DNA from: Nitzschia sp. DOCU1
Lineage: Eukaryota > Bacillariophyta > Bacillariophyceae > Bacillariales > Bacillariaceae
NCBI GenBank assembly: GCA_951394045.1
Contig: OX595998.1
Span: forward strand, 1,054,001 to 1,118,000
Length of the DNA stretch: 64,000 nucleotides
Direction of reading: 5' to 3'
A model generated the notes under the pieces. It was not told the origin of the DNA and ran no database searches. It saw nothing but the letters and a program-made list of their open reading frames with translations. This document shows, one piece after another, positions 56,601 through 64,000 of this stretch. Position numbers and translations under genes: made by a program. Numbering within the stretch: the stretch's first letter is position 1; every line of letters begins with the position of its first letter.

Positions 56601-57342
56601 CCACCGATTTAAGTTAGCGAGCACGCAGAAAATCGAAACACTCGAAGCTAGCCTCCTGGAATCGAGGAAAGCTTTTGATTCTCTGCTGGAGAGGGAGGCT
56701 GAAGTCCTTGCGTTGAAGGCTGAGCTACAGAATGTTCAATCTATGCTTGAACAAGCGACAGAAGCGAAAGACGAGGCCAAAAACATGTCCGAAGAGCTGC
56801 TGAGACTTCAAGAAGCTCTCGAAATCTTGAAAGTTGAAAACGAGTCATTGAGAAGTGCCGAACAGTCTCTACGGGAACGAATCTCGAGAGTACAGCGGTT
56901 GTCAGGCGAGCACAAGCGGAAAAGTGAACAGCTGAAGAGGCTGAGAGTGAATCGTGGCACAGAGGACGATGACAGTGCAAGCTCGGGGGCAGAAGGGAAG
57001 GCGGACGAGCTATCGGGCGATGGTTTCCAGAAGCAGCTGAGTGTTAGAGACTTGATTCGCTCCAAGGAAACATCGGCAAGAAGGGAGACCGCTGCGGCTT
57101 TGAAAAAGGCAGAGTCCGATCGCCATCCTGTCAGTGTCAAAGATACGCCAGAATCAGCAAGAGACGTGGCCGCACCAGACGATCAGCCGGGTGGTGGCTT
57201 CCAGAAGCAGCGTGTGAGCGACTTGGTTCGCTCCAGGGAATCGTGGGTAAAAACAGATCCCACCGCAAAGCTAAAGAAGGAAGAACCCGATCGCCCTCCC
57301 GTCAGTGTCAAAGATATGCTACAAAATTATCAGAAGAAGTAG
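53671..57342 (+). CDS. large coiled-coil protein with C-terminal repeats
   Basis: One exon of 1,223 codons plus stop. After a 60-residue Ser/Pro-rich start, nearly the whole protein (about residues 70-1090) is coiled coil rich in Glu, Gln, Lys and Leu, broken by short Ser-rich linkers (for example SSSSPGDNNN). This is the look of golgin, myosin-tail or centrosomal proteins, but no motor, GRIP or other diagnostic domain is seen. The last 110 residues hold two copies of a 58-residue unit (57016-57189, 57190-57342), each with G-GFQKQ, a SVRDLIRS/VSDLVRS segment, and DRxPVSVKD near its end. A structural or tethering role is inferred only from shape. The start at 53671 is the first ATG in the frame. 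Confidence 0.8.
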   Translation: MANDNMNEESEVADQSSPPEPPNPSLEMMTSSTAMETGVGSPSVKIVTPISKRYSAGDAEIAQMHALTRETYSLSLRQLRQERQAWRADKLELEHLRRLVGHQNPVSMSTQLHDLLEEKAHHEEQLDACQEEITALKEQVHTMQTEQKDLKKELTLTQERLQEERNRRPESYESQSSSSPGDNNNSDARRIRDLEEQVNKWEVLFFESAEVGERQIERLENELEQALEELVETKEELAKSTDTTEQDQEIKELKSQVEELKDELRQRDELLESQTKSAQEREERLYEQLKEMSKPQSAASSADPFADRLAALAKEMNNREAVAKQLHDIDLKASKEKIDSLKGQLSKANQTIVQLEKRLEMSTAIPEGDENSSRSDEGSASSHSNEDLEQYVAELERQMEAQKKASDEISERLNQERLVAKNREDTLKRQLEDAQAATAVAKNRLAQLENEVKTSEPIIASAAQNEQIVEDLRAELREKIEELEKYQAENKESLQKLEISPLPQPATALSIASDNDPTSVQKLMVGRDQLQSQIDKLQKDVDVANEKLVATQRENSQLRQVKDSLMGIDREMEELIDSLEPLQAELAEKTQQAEDALDEAAALRAEMNQETAKRQEVEREKVRLEDENAKTKESLNNVYIKLKDEQAAHEEEVDLLKQDIASLKESLEYHKNSLDVLQEAMREANEEIRNSTPRQDEANQSVGNAELLAQAETLRAERDTLQKELKSLQQQLYDKESEIDALTLEVGMAEQERHTFEDNIRQSSQAIESLESQMKAREDSHQSEARMETLEQQLRQEIEKSASLNATNMSLRQQLEEMQQALQPVVVDADLQKETKEAKEDEQLLFESAAHENSAMSEEIAKLKGELETLRLSTDETIANLQAKLNAKEKGESEQQETSDAKLDDDVKRLENDLDALRRDAAIQAEKASETIRDLENELREEQTKASSMTEENEKASKYIAELEEKSMRASDLEEEFHRFKLASTQKIETLEASLLESRKAFDSLLEREAEVLALKAELQNVQSMLEQATEAKDEAKNMSEELLRLQEALEILKVENESLRSAEQSLRERISRVQRLSGEHKRKSEQLKRLRVNRGTEDDDSASSGAEGKADELSGDGFQKQLSVRDLIRSKETSARRETAAALKKAESDRHPVSVKDTPESARDVAAPDDQPGGGFQKQRVSDLVRSRESWVKTDPTAKLKKEEPDRPPVSVKDMLQNYQKK

Positions 57343-58022
57343 GACTCTCTTCGCCTTGGGTACAATCAAGAATTTGCCAGAATAGGGATGTGCTCGCATG
57401 GCGACTCTGATTTTCAAACCGAGTCTCATCTAGAGCACATCGTTAAACGAGTATAGAACGCTCTATCCAGTTAGCAACTAGACCTTGACAGGGCTTTGGC
57501 ATAACATCTCATACATGATTTCGGACCCTTGTATACCCACCACAATGTTTCTACTTCCTCTGCTCTCTCTACTAGCCCACCTAGAATGAAAAGTCACCGT
57601 TACGTCCCCAAATGAAAGCCCTCCTAGCATGTTCGAGTTAGTCAACGCCTATTTTGGGGATTCCCTCCGAATTTTAGACCCCAGTTTTTCAACGGAACCG
57701 GTTCACGCTCGAAAATTTGGCGGGACACGGAAGCATCGTGGTAGCATGTGCTTCTCTCGTTAAAGGGTTGTTGCGATCGTGCATCAAACAAAAATGGCGA
57801 CGACTCACATCCGTAGCACACGATGTCATCGCCTCCCTCCTCCATTATTCACTCTATCAGCTCTGTTACATCAATTCTGCACGCCAAAAGTCTAACCGCA
57901 TGTGTTGAAATCATTCAATTTTATCCACGTTGAAGTATCGAAAATATAGCCTTGGCGCTCTTGTTTGAGTGGTGCTTCGTTCGGAAGAAGAGGTTGCTGC
58001 TGCCTGTGGTCTTTGGTTCTCA
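57343..58022. other. intergenic between two coiled-coil genes
   Basis: The 680 bases contain no supported gene. The promoter of the second coiled-coil gene should lie here. The reading frame of that gene is open back to about 57969 without an ATG. Confidence 0.45.
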
Positions 58023-60140
58023 ATGACAACTCAAATCCCTGATCCGAACGCAATGATATCTCAACCTGCCCTGGTAAAAGACGAGCTCGAAAACATTTCG
58101 GCTATTGAGAAATCCTTCAAGGCGAAGCCAAATGCACCCGAACAAACAAATAGTGAGAATAATTCTTCAACTTCGGCGGCAGACCGTCAGGGCGAACAGT
58201 CTGACATTGTGGCACCGCAAGCTGCTCCAGAAGGAAACAACACGACGTCTGAGCAACTAGCAGGAAACGCATCGCCCCCTGCGTCTCCAACCCCTTCTTA
58301 TGCCTCTGGGTCATCGGCACTTCGGCATCAACAGATAGGTCGTCGAAGCCAGAGACCGTCTTTAAATGGTAATGCGTCCCTCGGTAACATGCGAGCCAGT
58401 TCTTCGAGAAGCCTGGTGAGTGGGAGTCCACCCACTATATCACGGCCAGCAGGAATGCGAGAACGCATTCAGGAACGGCTGCGTACGGCGCAAAGTGAAC
58501 GCCACCTCAATGCCTATGGCAGCAGCAGTCAAAATCTCCATGACGCTGACGACACAAGTATGACTAGTGCCAGTATGCGAAGTCGTCGCTCAAGTGCGCC
58601 ATTCTCTTCTTCTTCCTCGGTGCGAGAACGTCTATCCACATCCTGGTCGCAAGTCCCGTCTATTCGTCGAATTGCTGAAACGGCACCAATTTCATGCGAG
58701 AACGATGATTCCCTCCTTCTCCAATTAACGCAAAAGGTCCGTCAATTGGAAGAAGAAAAGGGTCGTCTAGTGGCAAACCAGGAAGAATTGGAACATCGAC
58801 ATGAAAGCAAAGTGGAATATCTGCAGGCGAAATTGAAGCAGGCAAAGGCGCAAGCGGATGCCGAACGACCGTCTTCTCCTTCGACACCTACTTCCGCTAT
58901 GCTCGAGCTTCAAGCCAAGTTGGATACGGCCATGTTAAAGATTGCCCGACTAGAAGAGGAGCAATCGAACCATGATAATTTGGAGGAAAAATATCAGGAT
59001 GCACAAGTCATCATTGCCAATTTGCGCTTGCAGGCCACCACTCCGATGCGTCGGCTGTCTATTGGAAGTGTTGGCACTACGAATAGCATGACGAGCGAGG
59101 CTCTTCGAATGCTACAGAAAGCATCCGAACAACGGGAGGACGAACGTTCCCAGGATGACCGTCAAGTCGACGTTGACGACGACGAACAGCGCAAGTCGAT
59201 ATCTCCTCCTTCGGTCAAGGATCGACCGCCACGTCCCCGTGCTGGCAGCTTTGACACCACCACTACCTCGGCATCAACTGTCGATCTAGGGAACACTGAC
59301 GAAGACCAACAATCCCGTACAGATAAATTGCAAAAGCTCAAGGATTTTCGACGATCCCGGGAATCACAATTGAAAGAACTGGTGCTGGACTCTCAAAATT
59401 CACCGACCGATGTTCAATCCGTTATTCGTAATCTCCAAGACGAATTGAAGGCAGCGAAACAAGTCATGGCGCAACAAAAACTTCAATTGCAGGAACAGGA
59501 GGACAAACTTCGTCTGCAAGAAAGTCAGATCAATGGAGCAGTGGCCGAGGCAGACTCGCTAGCCGACGACGACGAACTCTCAACCTTGAGAGAAAAATAT
59601 AGATCCCTTCAACGGAGGCACAGTCGGCTTGAAATGGATCGGGCTTGGAGTGAATTTCAACTACGTGATCGAATCACCAATGATGCTCTGAAGTTCCACC
59701 GTCGATTGCGGCACTGGAAAGAACAAAGCGAAGAAATTCAAAAGCAGCTTGAAGAAACCATGGAACTCCAGGCCGCTGAAACCAAGAAACTGCGCGAACA
59801 ACTCGCTCAACAGGAAGAAATGGCCCTGGCCGCCGAGCAGGATTTGCGTGAATACAAGCGTGGGATGGAAAAGACGCTCAAGGAATTCGGGGCTACCCAG
59901 GAGCGTTTAACCCGAGTGACATCGCAGCTAGCAATGTATCGACCTGAACCTACCGCAAGCGATCCGACGCTCTTGCAACAGGCCCAGTTTTTGGAACTCG
60001 CCAAGGAGCGAAAGGAAGAAAAGAACGTGTGGTCAAACGGCTGGATTGGAAAGATTAGGCAACGAGTAGGTGAGGCAGATCCTGCTTCAAAAGGGGAGAA
60101 AGAAGCAAGTGGAGAAAAGCCTCATGTGCTACTTATATGA
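58023..60140 (+). CDS. coiled-coil protein, Ser-rich N-terminal half
   Basis: One exon of 705 codons plus stop from ATG 58023. The first 220 residues are Ser/Pro/Asn-rich and disordered, with Arg-Ser patches (RSRRSSAP, RERLSTSW). Coiled coils occupy about residues 230-330, 430-520 and 530-660. The middle has phosphosite-like SPPS and RPRAGSFDTT motifs. The C-terminal part WSEFQLRDRITNDALKFHRRLRHWKEQSEEI forms a long amphipathic helix. No diagnostic domain is seen. It follows the previous coiled-coil gene in the same orientation, but the sequences do not look like a recent duplicate. The function is unknown. Confidence 0.75.
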   Translation: MTTQIPDPNAMISQPALVKDELENISAIEKSFKAKPNAPEQTNSENNSSTSAADRQGEQSDIVAPQAAPEGNNTTSEQLAGNASPPASPTPSYASGSSALRHQQIGRRSQRPSLNGNASLGNMRASSSRSLVSGSPPTISRPAGMRERIQERLRTAQSERHLNAYGSSSQNLHDADDTSMTSASMRSRRSSAPFSSSSSVRERLSTSWSQVPSIRRIAETAPISCENDDSLLLQLTQKVRQLEEEKGRLVANQEELEHRHESKVEYLQAKLKQAKAQADAERPSSPSTPTSAMLELQAKLDTAMLKIARLEEEQSNHDNLEEKYQDAQVIIANLRLQATTPMRRLSIGSVGTTNSMTSEALRMLQKASEQREDERSQDDRQVDVDDDEQRKSISPPSVKDRPPRPRAGSFDTTTTSASTVDLGNTDEDQQSRTDKLQKLKDFRRSRESQLKELVLDSQNSPTDVQSVIRNLQDELKAAKQVMAQQKLQLQEQEDKLRLQESQINGAVAEADSLADDDELSTLREKYRSLQRRHSRLEMDRAWSEFQLRDRITNDALKFHRRLRHWKEQSEEIQKQLEETMELQAAETKKLREQLAQQEEMALAAEQDLREYKRGMEKTLKEFGATQERLTRVTSQLAMYRPEPTASDPTLLQQAQFLELAKERKEEKNVWSNGWIGKIRQRVGEADPASKGEKEASGEKPHVLLI

Positions 60141-60367
60141 TGGCGTTTAATTTTGAGCAATGTTCCCATGATAAAAATGTTTCTAATTTTGGCAGCAGTG
60201 GCGGCGGAAATAATTCCAAGAAACGATAATCGAAGAATTGAATCATCCCAGTCCATTGAATGCCCCTCCATTCACTCATGCGATATGTTTCAGTGGCCTT
60301 CTGCTTCTCAACTGTTGCCAATGAATTATTCTCTATTTCGAGTAGTAATGGCTCAACTGGGACTTCG

Positions 60368-61537
60368 TTAGGGCAACAATTGCGAGGACGCTCCTCCCTC
60401 TTGCTGTTCCCATAATTGAATTCGCTGGAGGCCGTGGAGATCGGCTCGATCTCGTTCCAGCTCTTCTGCAATCTTCTTTAGGAGACGTTCTTCCCGCAGC
60501 ACTTTATATTCTGCCCGGGCCATGCGCTCTTCCAACGACGGCGTATTGTAGGACGATGACGACGTCTTGTAATGGATCATTTGCGGTGAAATTCTCGTTG
60601 TGCTGGAAGCAGGCCGCATGGTTTGCGGATGTGTGGTGGCATGATGAGGGTTCGCATCGGTAGTTGACATTGTTTGATCGGCAATGATTCCCAAGCCGGC
60701 GCCATATCCAATGCACGCTGATAGAACTGTCGATGCCAACAGAGCCGAAACAGTTCCCGTGGTTGCTGGCAACCACCAAGCCATGGACTTTTCTTCTGAT
60801 GGTGTAGTATCTTCCGCGGCCTTTGCTACTACTGGATCTGTCCAAAAACCCTTGCCAATGGACATGGTTTCGGTCGCGACTCCAATACTACTACTACTAC
60901 TCGGCTCTCCCAGTTCGTAGATCCGACCCCCCACGGCTTCCAAATAGCCTCCGGGTATCAACGCCATGAGACTCGGAGACGACGAGTCGGAAAACAAATC
61001 TCCAGGGAGTCGTCCCACCACATGATAATGCAACCACACTACACGTCCATCCTCCAAGGTTCCCACGGCTCGATTATCTGTGGAACGACTCGTCAAATCC
61101 AATCTCCACTTGGAGAGAAGAGGTGGGGATGGCCCAAACAACAAAAGTGAATGGTCTTGTTGTAACACTTGACAGCGCTGATACAATTCGTCTGGTTCTC
61201 TATGCGATAGCAATGGAGTAGACGTTGCCAGTTGCGTCCAAAAGGTCCGGACTTGATTCTTGTCTTCGCCAATGGTAAACTTGGGCAATTGATCCATCAA
61301 GGCCCAATCTTCCTTCATTGTCCAAGTAGTACTACTTGTTGATTTTAAAAGAGTATCATTGTCATGTTCACTGTTTTCTCGACTTTGACTTGGAGGCTTG
61401 TAACACAAAGGAGATAGACGACGAGCTGCTCGTGGCACCCGTAATGTCGGTGTAACAAAAAAGGCATGGGCAGTGTCACACAAAGTCATCATGACAATGA
61501 CCGCCAAGGAGAACTGTCGGTTTCGTCGGACCGCCAT
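60368..61537 (-). CDS. plastid-targeted membrane protein, hypothetical
   Basis: One exon of 389 codons plus stop from ATG 61537. The N-terminus has a signal peptide (FSLAVIVMMTLCDTAHA) followed directly by FFVTPTLRVPRAARR. This is a typical diatom plastid presequence: A-H-A cleaved before Phe, then a basic Ser/Pro-rich transit-like stretch. The mature part has a compact region (DQLPKFTIGEDKNQVRTFW, LLLFGPSPPLLSKWRLDLTSR) and one hydrophobic segment with small residues (GTVSALLASTVLSACIGYGAGLGII), then a coiled coil at the end (EERMARAEYKVLREERLLKKIAEEL). I do not recognise a family. Import into the plastid and one membrane span are inferred. Confidence 0.75.
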   Translation of the reverse strand: MAVRRNRQFSLAVIVMMTLCDTAHAFFVTPTLRVPRAARRLSPLCYKPPSQSRENSEHDNDTLLKSTSSTTWTMKEDWALMDQLPKFTIGEDKNQVRTFWTQLATSTPLLSHREPDELYQRCQVLQQDHSLLLFGPSPPLLSKWRLDLTSRSTDNRAVGTLEDGRVVWLHYHVVGRLPGDLFSDSSSPSLMALIPGGYLEAVGGRIYELGEPSSSSSIGVATETMSIGKGFWTDPVVAKAAEDTTPSEEKSMAWWLPATTGTVSALLASTVLSACIGYGAGLGIIADQTMSTTDANPHHATTHPQTMRPASSTTRISPQMIHYKTSSSSYNTPSLEERMARAEYKVLREERLLKKIAEELERDRADLHGLQRIQLWEQQEGGASSQLLP

Positions 61538-61980
61538 GGCTTCTGCTGCTGCTAGGGACAACCTTCCAGCTCTCTAGCAGAGTACTATGTAGTGTATCGA
61601 GTTCGACAAGGATCTAAACTATCGATTATTGTCAAACGATAGAGAGAGAGTCCTTTGGGCGATGGGTGGCAAGATAATCCTTCTTTGACAACAGAAGGAT
61701 CTTTCGCGGCGTCGATTTTGTGTTCTGTTCTTTTCGCCCAGATGGATCTTTCGCGCGGGCGCGCCATGAACGGATGACGCGGGGCATATATCCGCATTGG
61801 TTCCGGCACGCGTTGACCGACGCACGTCCGACGACGAAACGAAGCCAACCATTTTTTCTCAAAAGATCACAATGACCATGTGTCGACACTGACCGTAGGT
61901 TTCGATTTCTCTACCCAAACAAGAAAGACGTACTCTATACTCTATACACAACTCTTTTTGCGGTAACTAAAGTAGTAGTC
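61538..61980. other. divergent promoter region
   Basis: These 443 bases separate the plastid-type gene (minus) and the methyltransferase gene (plus) and should contain both promoters. No repeat or gene is seen. Confidence 0.5.
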
Positions 61981-63126
61981 ATGCCGAATACAGATGATTT
62001 CAAGCAGCACAAGAAGCGACAGCGACAACGACGAGGGGAACGACGCCAAGTCGCCTTGGACGAATTGTTGGACAAATTTCCTCCAACGACAACCAATATT
62101 GCCGACATGTTTCAACCCATTCCTCCTCTCTTGCATGCCGAAGCCTTTTGGAGTCGTGTACCTGCCCTGTGCAATCCGACTACGGCCGTATTGGAGGAGG
62201 AAACGCTAGCGAATTTGGATTTGAAAAAGTTGGAACAAAATCAACGTAACCAAGAAAAGATCAAGTGGAAACTTGCTGCCAGACAAGAACGTGGAGAAAT
62301 TACCAACGAACAGCAAGTTCAACTATGGAGTCAAGTAGAACGAACCGTCAATCAAAGCAAGGACATGTCCGTATTGAGTGCTCATCGTGGTCAACGCAAA
62401 GCGTGGCAAGTGGAAAATTTTGTACAATTACTGGGCGAGGTACTAGAGCCAGGAATGACCGTGATTGACTTTGGAAGTGGGAGTGGTAATTTGTGCTTGG
62501 CTTTGGCTGCTTATTTTACAAAAGTACGATTTGTCTTGGTCGATCGCAATCTTTATTCGTTACAATTGGTAGCCAAACGAGCCGAAGCGTCGGGAATCCA
62601 CAATGTACAAATCCAACAATATCGCTTTACACCCGACAATTTAAGTGATTATCGGCCACCACCACCACCACCACCGCCAACAACAACATCAACAAATCAA
62701 GGCGATACCAACCATCAGAACAAACGAGCATTTGATCTTGGAATTGGTTTGCATTGCTGTGGATCATTCACAGACATGGTCATGGAAGTTTGTCGACAAG
62801 AACAAGCCGATTGTATTGTCTGTCCCTGTTGCAATGGAGGGATAACCTCCAAAGCTATTAAATATCCTCGCAGTACCTTGTTGCAGACCTGTCTGACAGC
62901 CGATGAATATCTGGGACAATTGTCACGGAGTGCCGATAATCAAAATAACTATACGGCAAAATGCTGGATTGAATACGATCGAGCGCTTTGGGCACAAGAC
63001 CAAGGTCTACAAGTGGAACTTTGGAAACTGACGCCAATGGACTGTACGCCCAAACATCATGTATTATATGTGAAACAACCACTGAAAACTATGGATCTCG
63101 TGGAATCATCATCCTCTGGAATGTAA
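61981..63126 (+). CDS. SAM-dependent methyltransferase, GSTCD-like
   Basis: One exon of 381 codons plus stop. The N-terminus is basic (HKKRQRQRRGERRQ). Residues 150-330 are a class I methyltransferase fold: VIDFGSGSGNLCLALAAYF (motif I, SAM binding), FVLVDRNLYSLQLVAKRA, then LGIGLHCCGSFTDMVMEVC and CIVCPCCNGG. The HCCG and PCCNG motifs are those of the Methyltransf_32 group that includes human GSTCD. A Pro/Thr/Asn insert (about residues 222-243, seven Pro) separates them. The substrate is unknown. It converges on the ferritin-like gene, with 27 bases between their stops. Confidence 0.85.
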   Translation: MPNTDDFKQHKKRQRQRRGERRQVALDELLDKFPPTTTNIADMFQPIPPLLHAEAFWSRVPALCNPTTAVLEEETLANLDLKKLEQNQRNQEKIKWKLAARQERGEITNEQQVQLWSQVERTVNQSKDMSVLSAHRGQRKAWQVENFVQLLGEVLEPGMTVIDFGSGSGNLCLALAAYFTKVRFVLVDRNLYSLQLVAKRAEASGIHNVQIQQYRFTPDNLSDYRPPPPPPPPTTTSTNQGDTNHQNKRAFDLGIGLHCCGSFTDMVMEVCRQEQADCIVCPCCNGGITSKAIKYPRSTLLQTCLTADEYLGQLSRSADNQNNYTAKCWIEYDRALWAQDQGLQVELWKLTPMDCTPKHHVLYVKQPLKTMDLVESSSSGM

Positions 63127-63153
63127 ATGGAATATCAGGAAAGTGATTAATGC

Positions 63154-64000
63154 CTAAGGCTCGAGATTGGCACAGAAGGTCTTTTGGATAATGGTCATTG
63201 CCATTTCCTCCAACAAGGAAATGGTAGCCCCTGTAGCAGCAAGCTCACGGGCTGCCACTGCTTCTTCATTGCAATCGACCATTTCTCCAAGGGCTCCGTC
63301 GTTGTTTTCAAAAAGGACGAATGGAATCAATGTACGATACACGGTCTCCCAAGCTGACTGGGCCTTTGCATCCAGCCCATACGGACCAAATTGTTTCTCA
63401 AAGGCTTGCATCAGATTCTGCGAAGTAAATACTTGGGTTTTGACGACTGAGCACACTTCCGAATCCATTTGACAGGCCCAGCGAACCGTGCGCCAAGCCA
63501 AGGCAGAATGCGTGCATTCTTCCAAGGCAATGGTTCGCATCTTGTCTTTTAGATCCGACTTGGTGGTTTCATCCAACAGAGAATTCTCAGGGAGACGAGC
63601 ATCCACGTCATAGGCAGCGACCAAGGCCGAGAGCGTCTCATCGATGCAACCTTCTTGCGCCGCAGCTACGGCAAGCGCCGTCTTGTCGGGACCAAAACTG
63701 TGAACCGAAGGCGGCACAGGTCCAGGCTCGACCGTTTTGCCTAATAGGAGCGAGGCAACTTCAAAGGACGTTTTCGCATGGCGGACTTCATCCATGGCCG
63801 CCGTCAACGCATCTTGGACCAAGGACGGAGGCGCATTATTGGACATGAGGGCAATGGTAAAGGCCGCAAATGCGGGGACCGAAGCATGCTCTCCCAAGGC
63901 ACGGTCTGCCCATTCCTGGCCCAGACCTGGATCCAACAATTGGCTGCTGCGGATAGTATCTTGTCCAGCAGCAGACCACGCGACTGGAGTGCTGGGTTCC
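63154..64000 (-). CDS. ferritin-like di-iron protein, 3' part
   Basis: The frame is open at the right edge of the window, so the 5' end is missing. The visible 282 residues are helical. The likely iron ligands are a Glu/His pair in GEHASVPAFAAFT, the ExxH in DEVRHAKTSFEVASLL and a second ExxH in LEECTHSALAWRTVRW. This pattern of a four-helix bundle with two ExxH motifs is that of the ferritin-like superfamily. No enzyme family can be chosen. It overlaps no neighbour, and its end is close to the methyltransferase gene. Confidence 0.7.
   Translation of the reverse strand, partial: EPSTPVAWSAAGQDTIRSSQLLDPGLGQEWADRALGEHASVPAFAAFTIALMSNNAPPSLVQDALTAAMDEVRHAKTSFEVASLLLGKTVEPGPVPPSVHSFGPDKTALAVAAAQEGCIDETLSALVAAYDVDARLPENSLLDETTKSDLKDKMRTIALEECTHSALAWRTVRWACQMDSEVCSVVKTQVFTSQNLMQAFEKQFGPYGLDAKAQSAWETVYRTLIPFVLFENNDGALGEMVDCNEEAVAARELAATGATISLLEEMAMTIIQKTFCANLEP

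Overview
The window looks like nuclear DNA of a photosynthetic stramenopile, most likely a diatom. The evidence is short spliceosomal introns (roughly 70-190 bases, donors mostly GTACGT or GTAAGT), about two dozen protein genes on both strands with introns in many of them, three heat-shock-factor genes of the diatom-expanded type, two presequences that look like the signal-peptide-plus-Phe plastid presequence of secondary plastids, and a secreted Lys/Ser repeat protein resembling silaffins. I cannot name the species. No tRNA, rRNA, CRISPR or bacterial operon structure was recognised.

Layout: 1-10 kb holds the 3' end of a secreted Spondin_N protein, an ABCF1/ABC50-type ABC-F ATPase in seven exons (one only 21 bases long), a BFR1-like coiled-coil protein, a CRAL-TRIO/Sec14-like protein and a bZIP factor. 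10.8-15.7 kb is a near-intact Ty3/gypsy LTR retrotransposon on the minus strand with 143-bp LTRs differing at one base, an RGG-rich Gag, and a Pol in the same frame behind a single UGA stop. 16.5-21.7 kb holds a zf-C3H1 protein with a C-terminal leucine-rich-repeat tail and a conserved-looking hypothetical protein. 24-32.9 kb holds a P1B-2 type Zn/Cd ATPase, the silaffin-like gene, a protein-L-isoaspartate methyltransferase with a plastid-type leader, and the cohesin kleisin RAD21.

33.7-46.5 kb is an HSF cluster (two tandem, one further away on the opposite strand) around a PH plus EDR2_C lipid-binding protein. 46.7-48.9 kb is a decayed ABCG transporter. 49.4-52.9 kb holds a complex I NDUFA2-like subunit converging on a fused E1 alpha-beta 2-oxoacid dehydrogenase. 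53.7-60.1 kb encodes two large coiled-coil proteins. The right end holds a probable plastid-targeted membrane protein, a GSTCD-like methyltransferase and a ferritin-like protein cut by the window edge.

The genes do not form one pathway; this is an ordinary mosaic of housekeeping genes. The most interesting points are the silaffin-like candidate, the UGA-separated gag-pol with an altered RT active site in an otherwise young element, the 21-base microexon encoding a catalytic motif, the zf-C3H1/LRR combination, and repeated small tandem duplications, two of which copy the 3' ends of genes. Exon coordinates were worked out by hand from reading frame and splice-site continuity.
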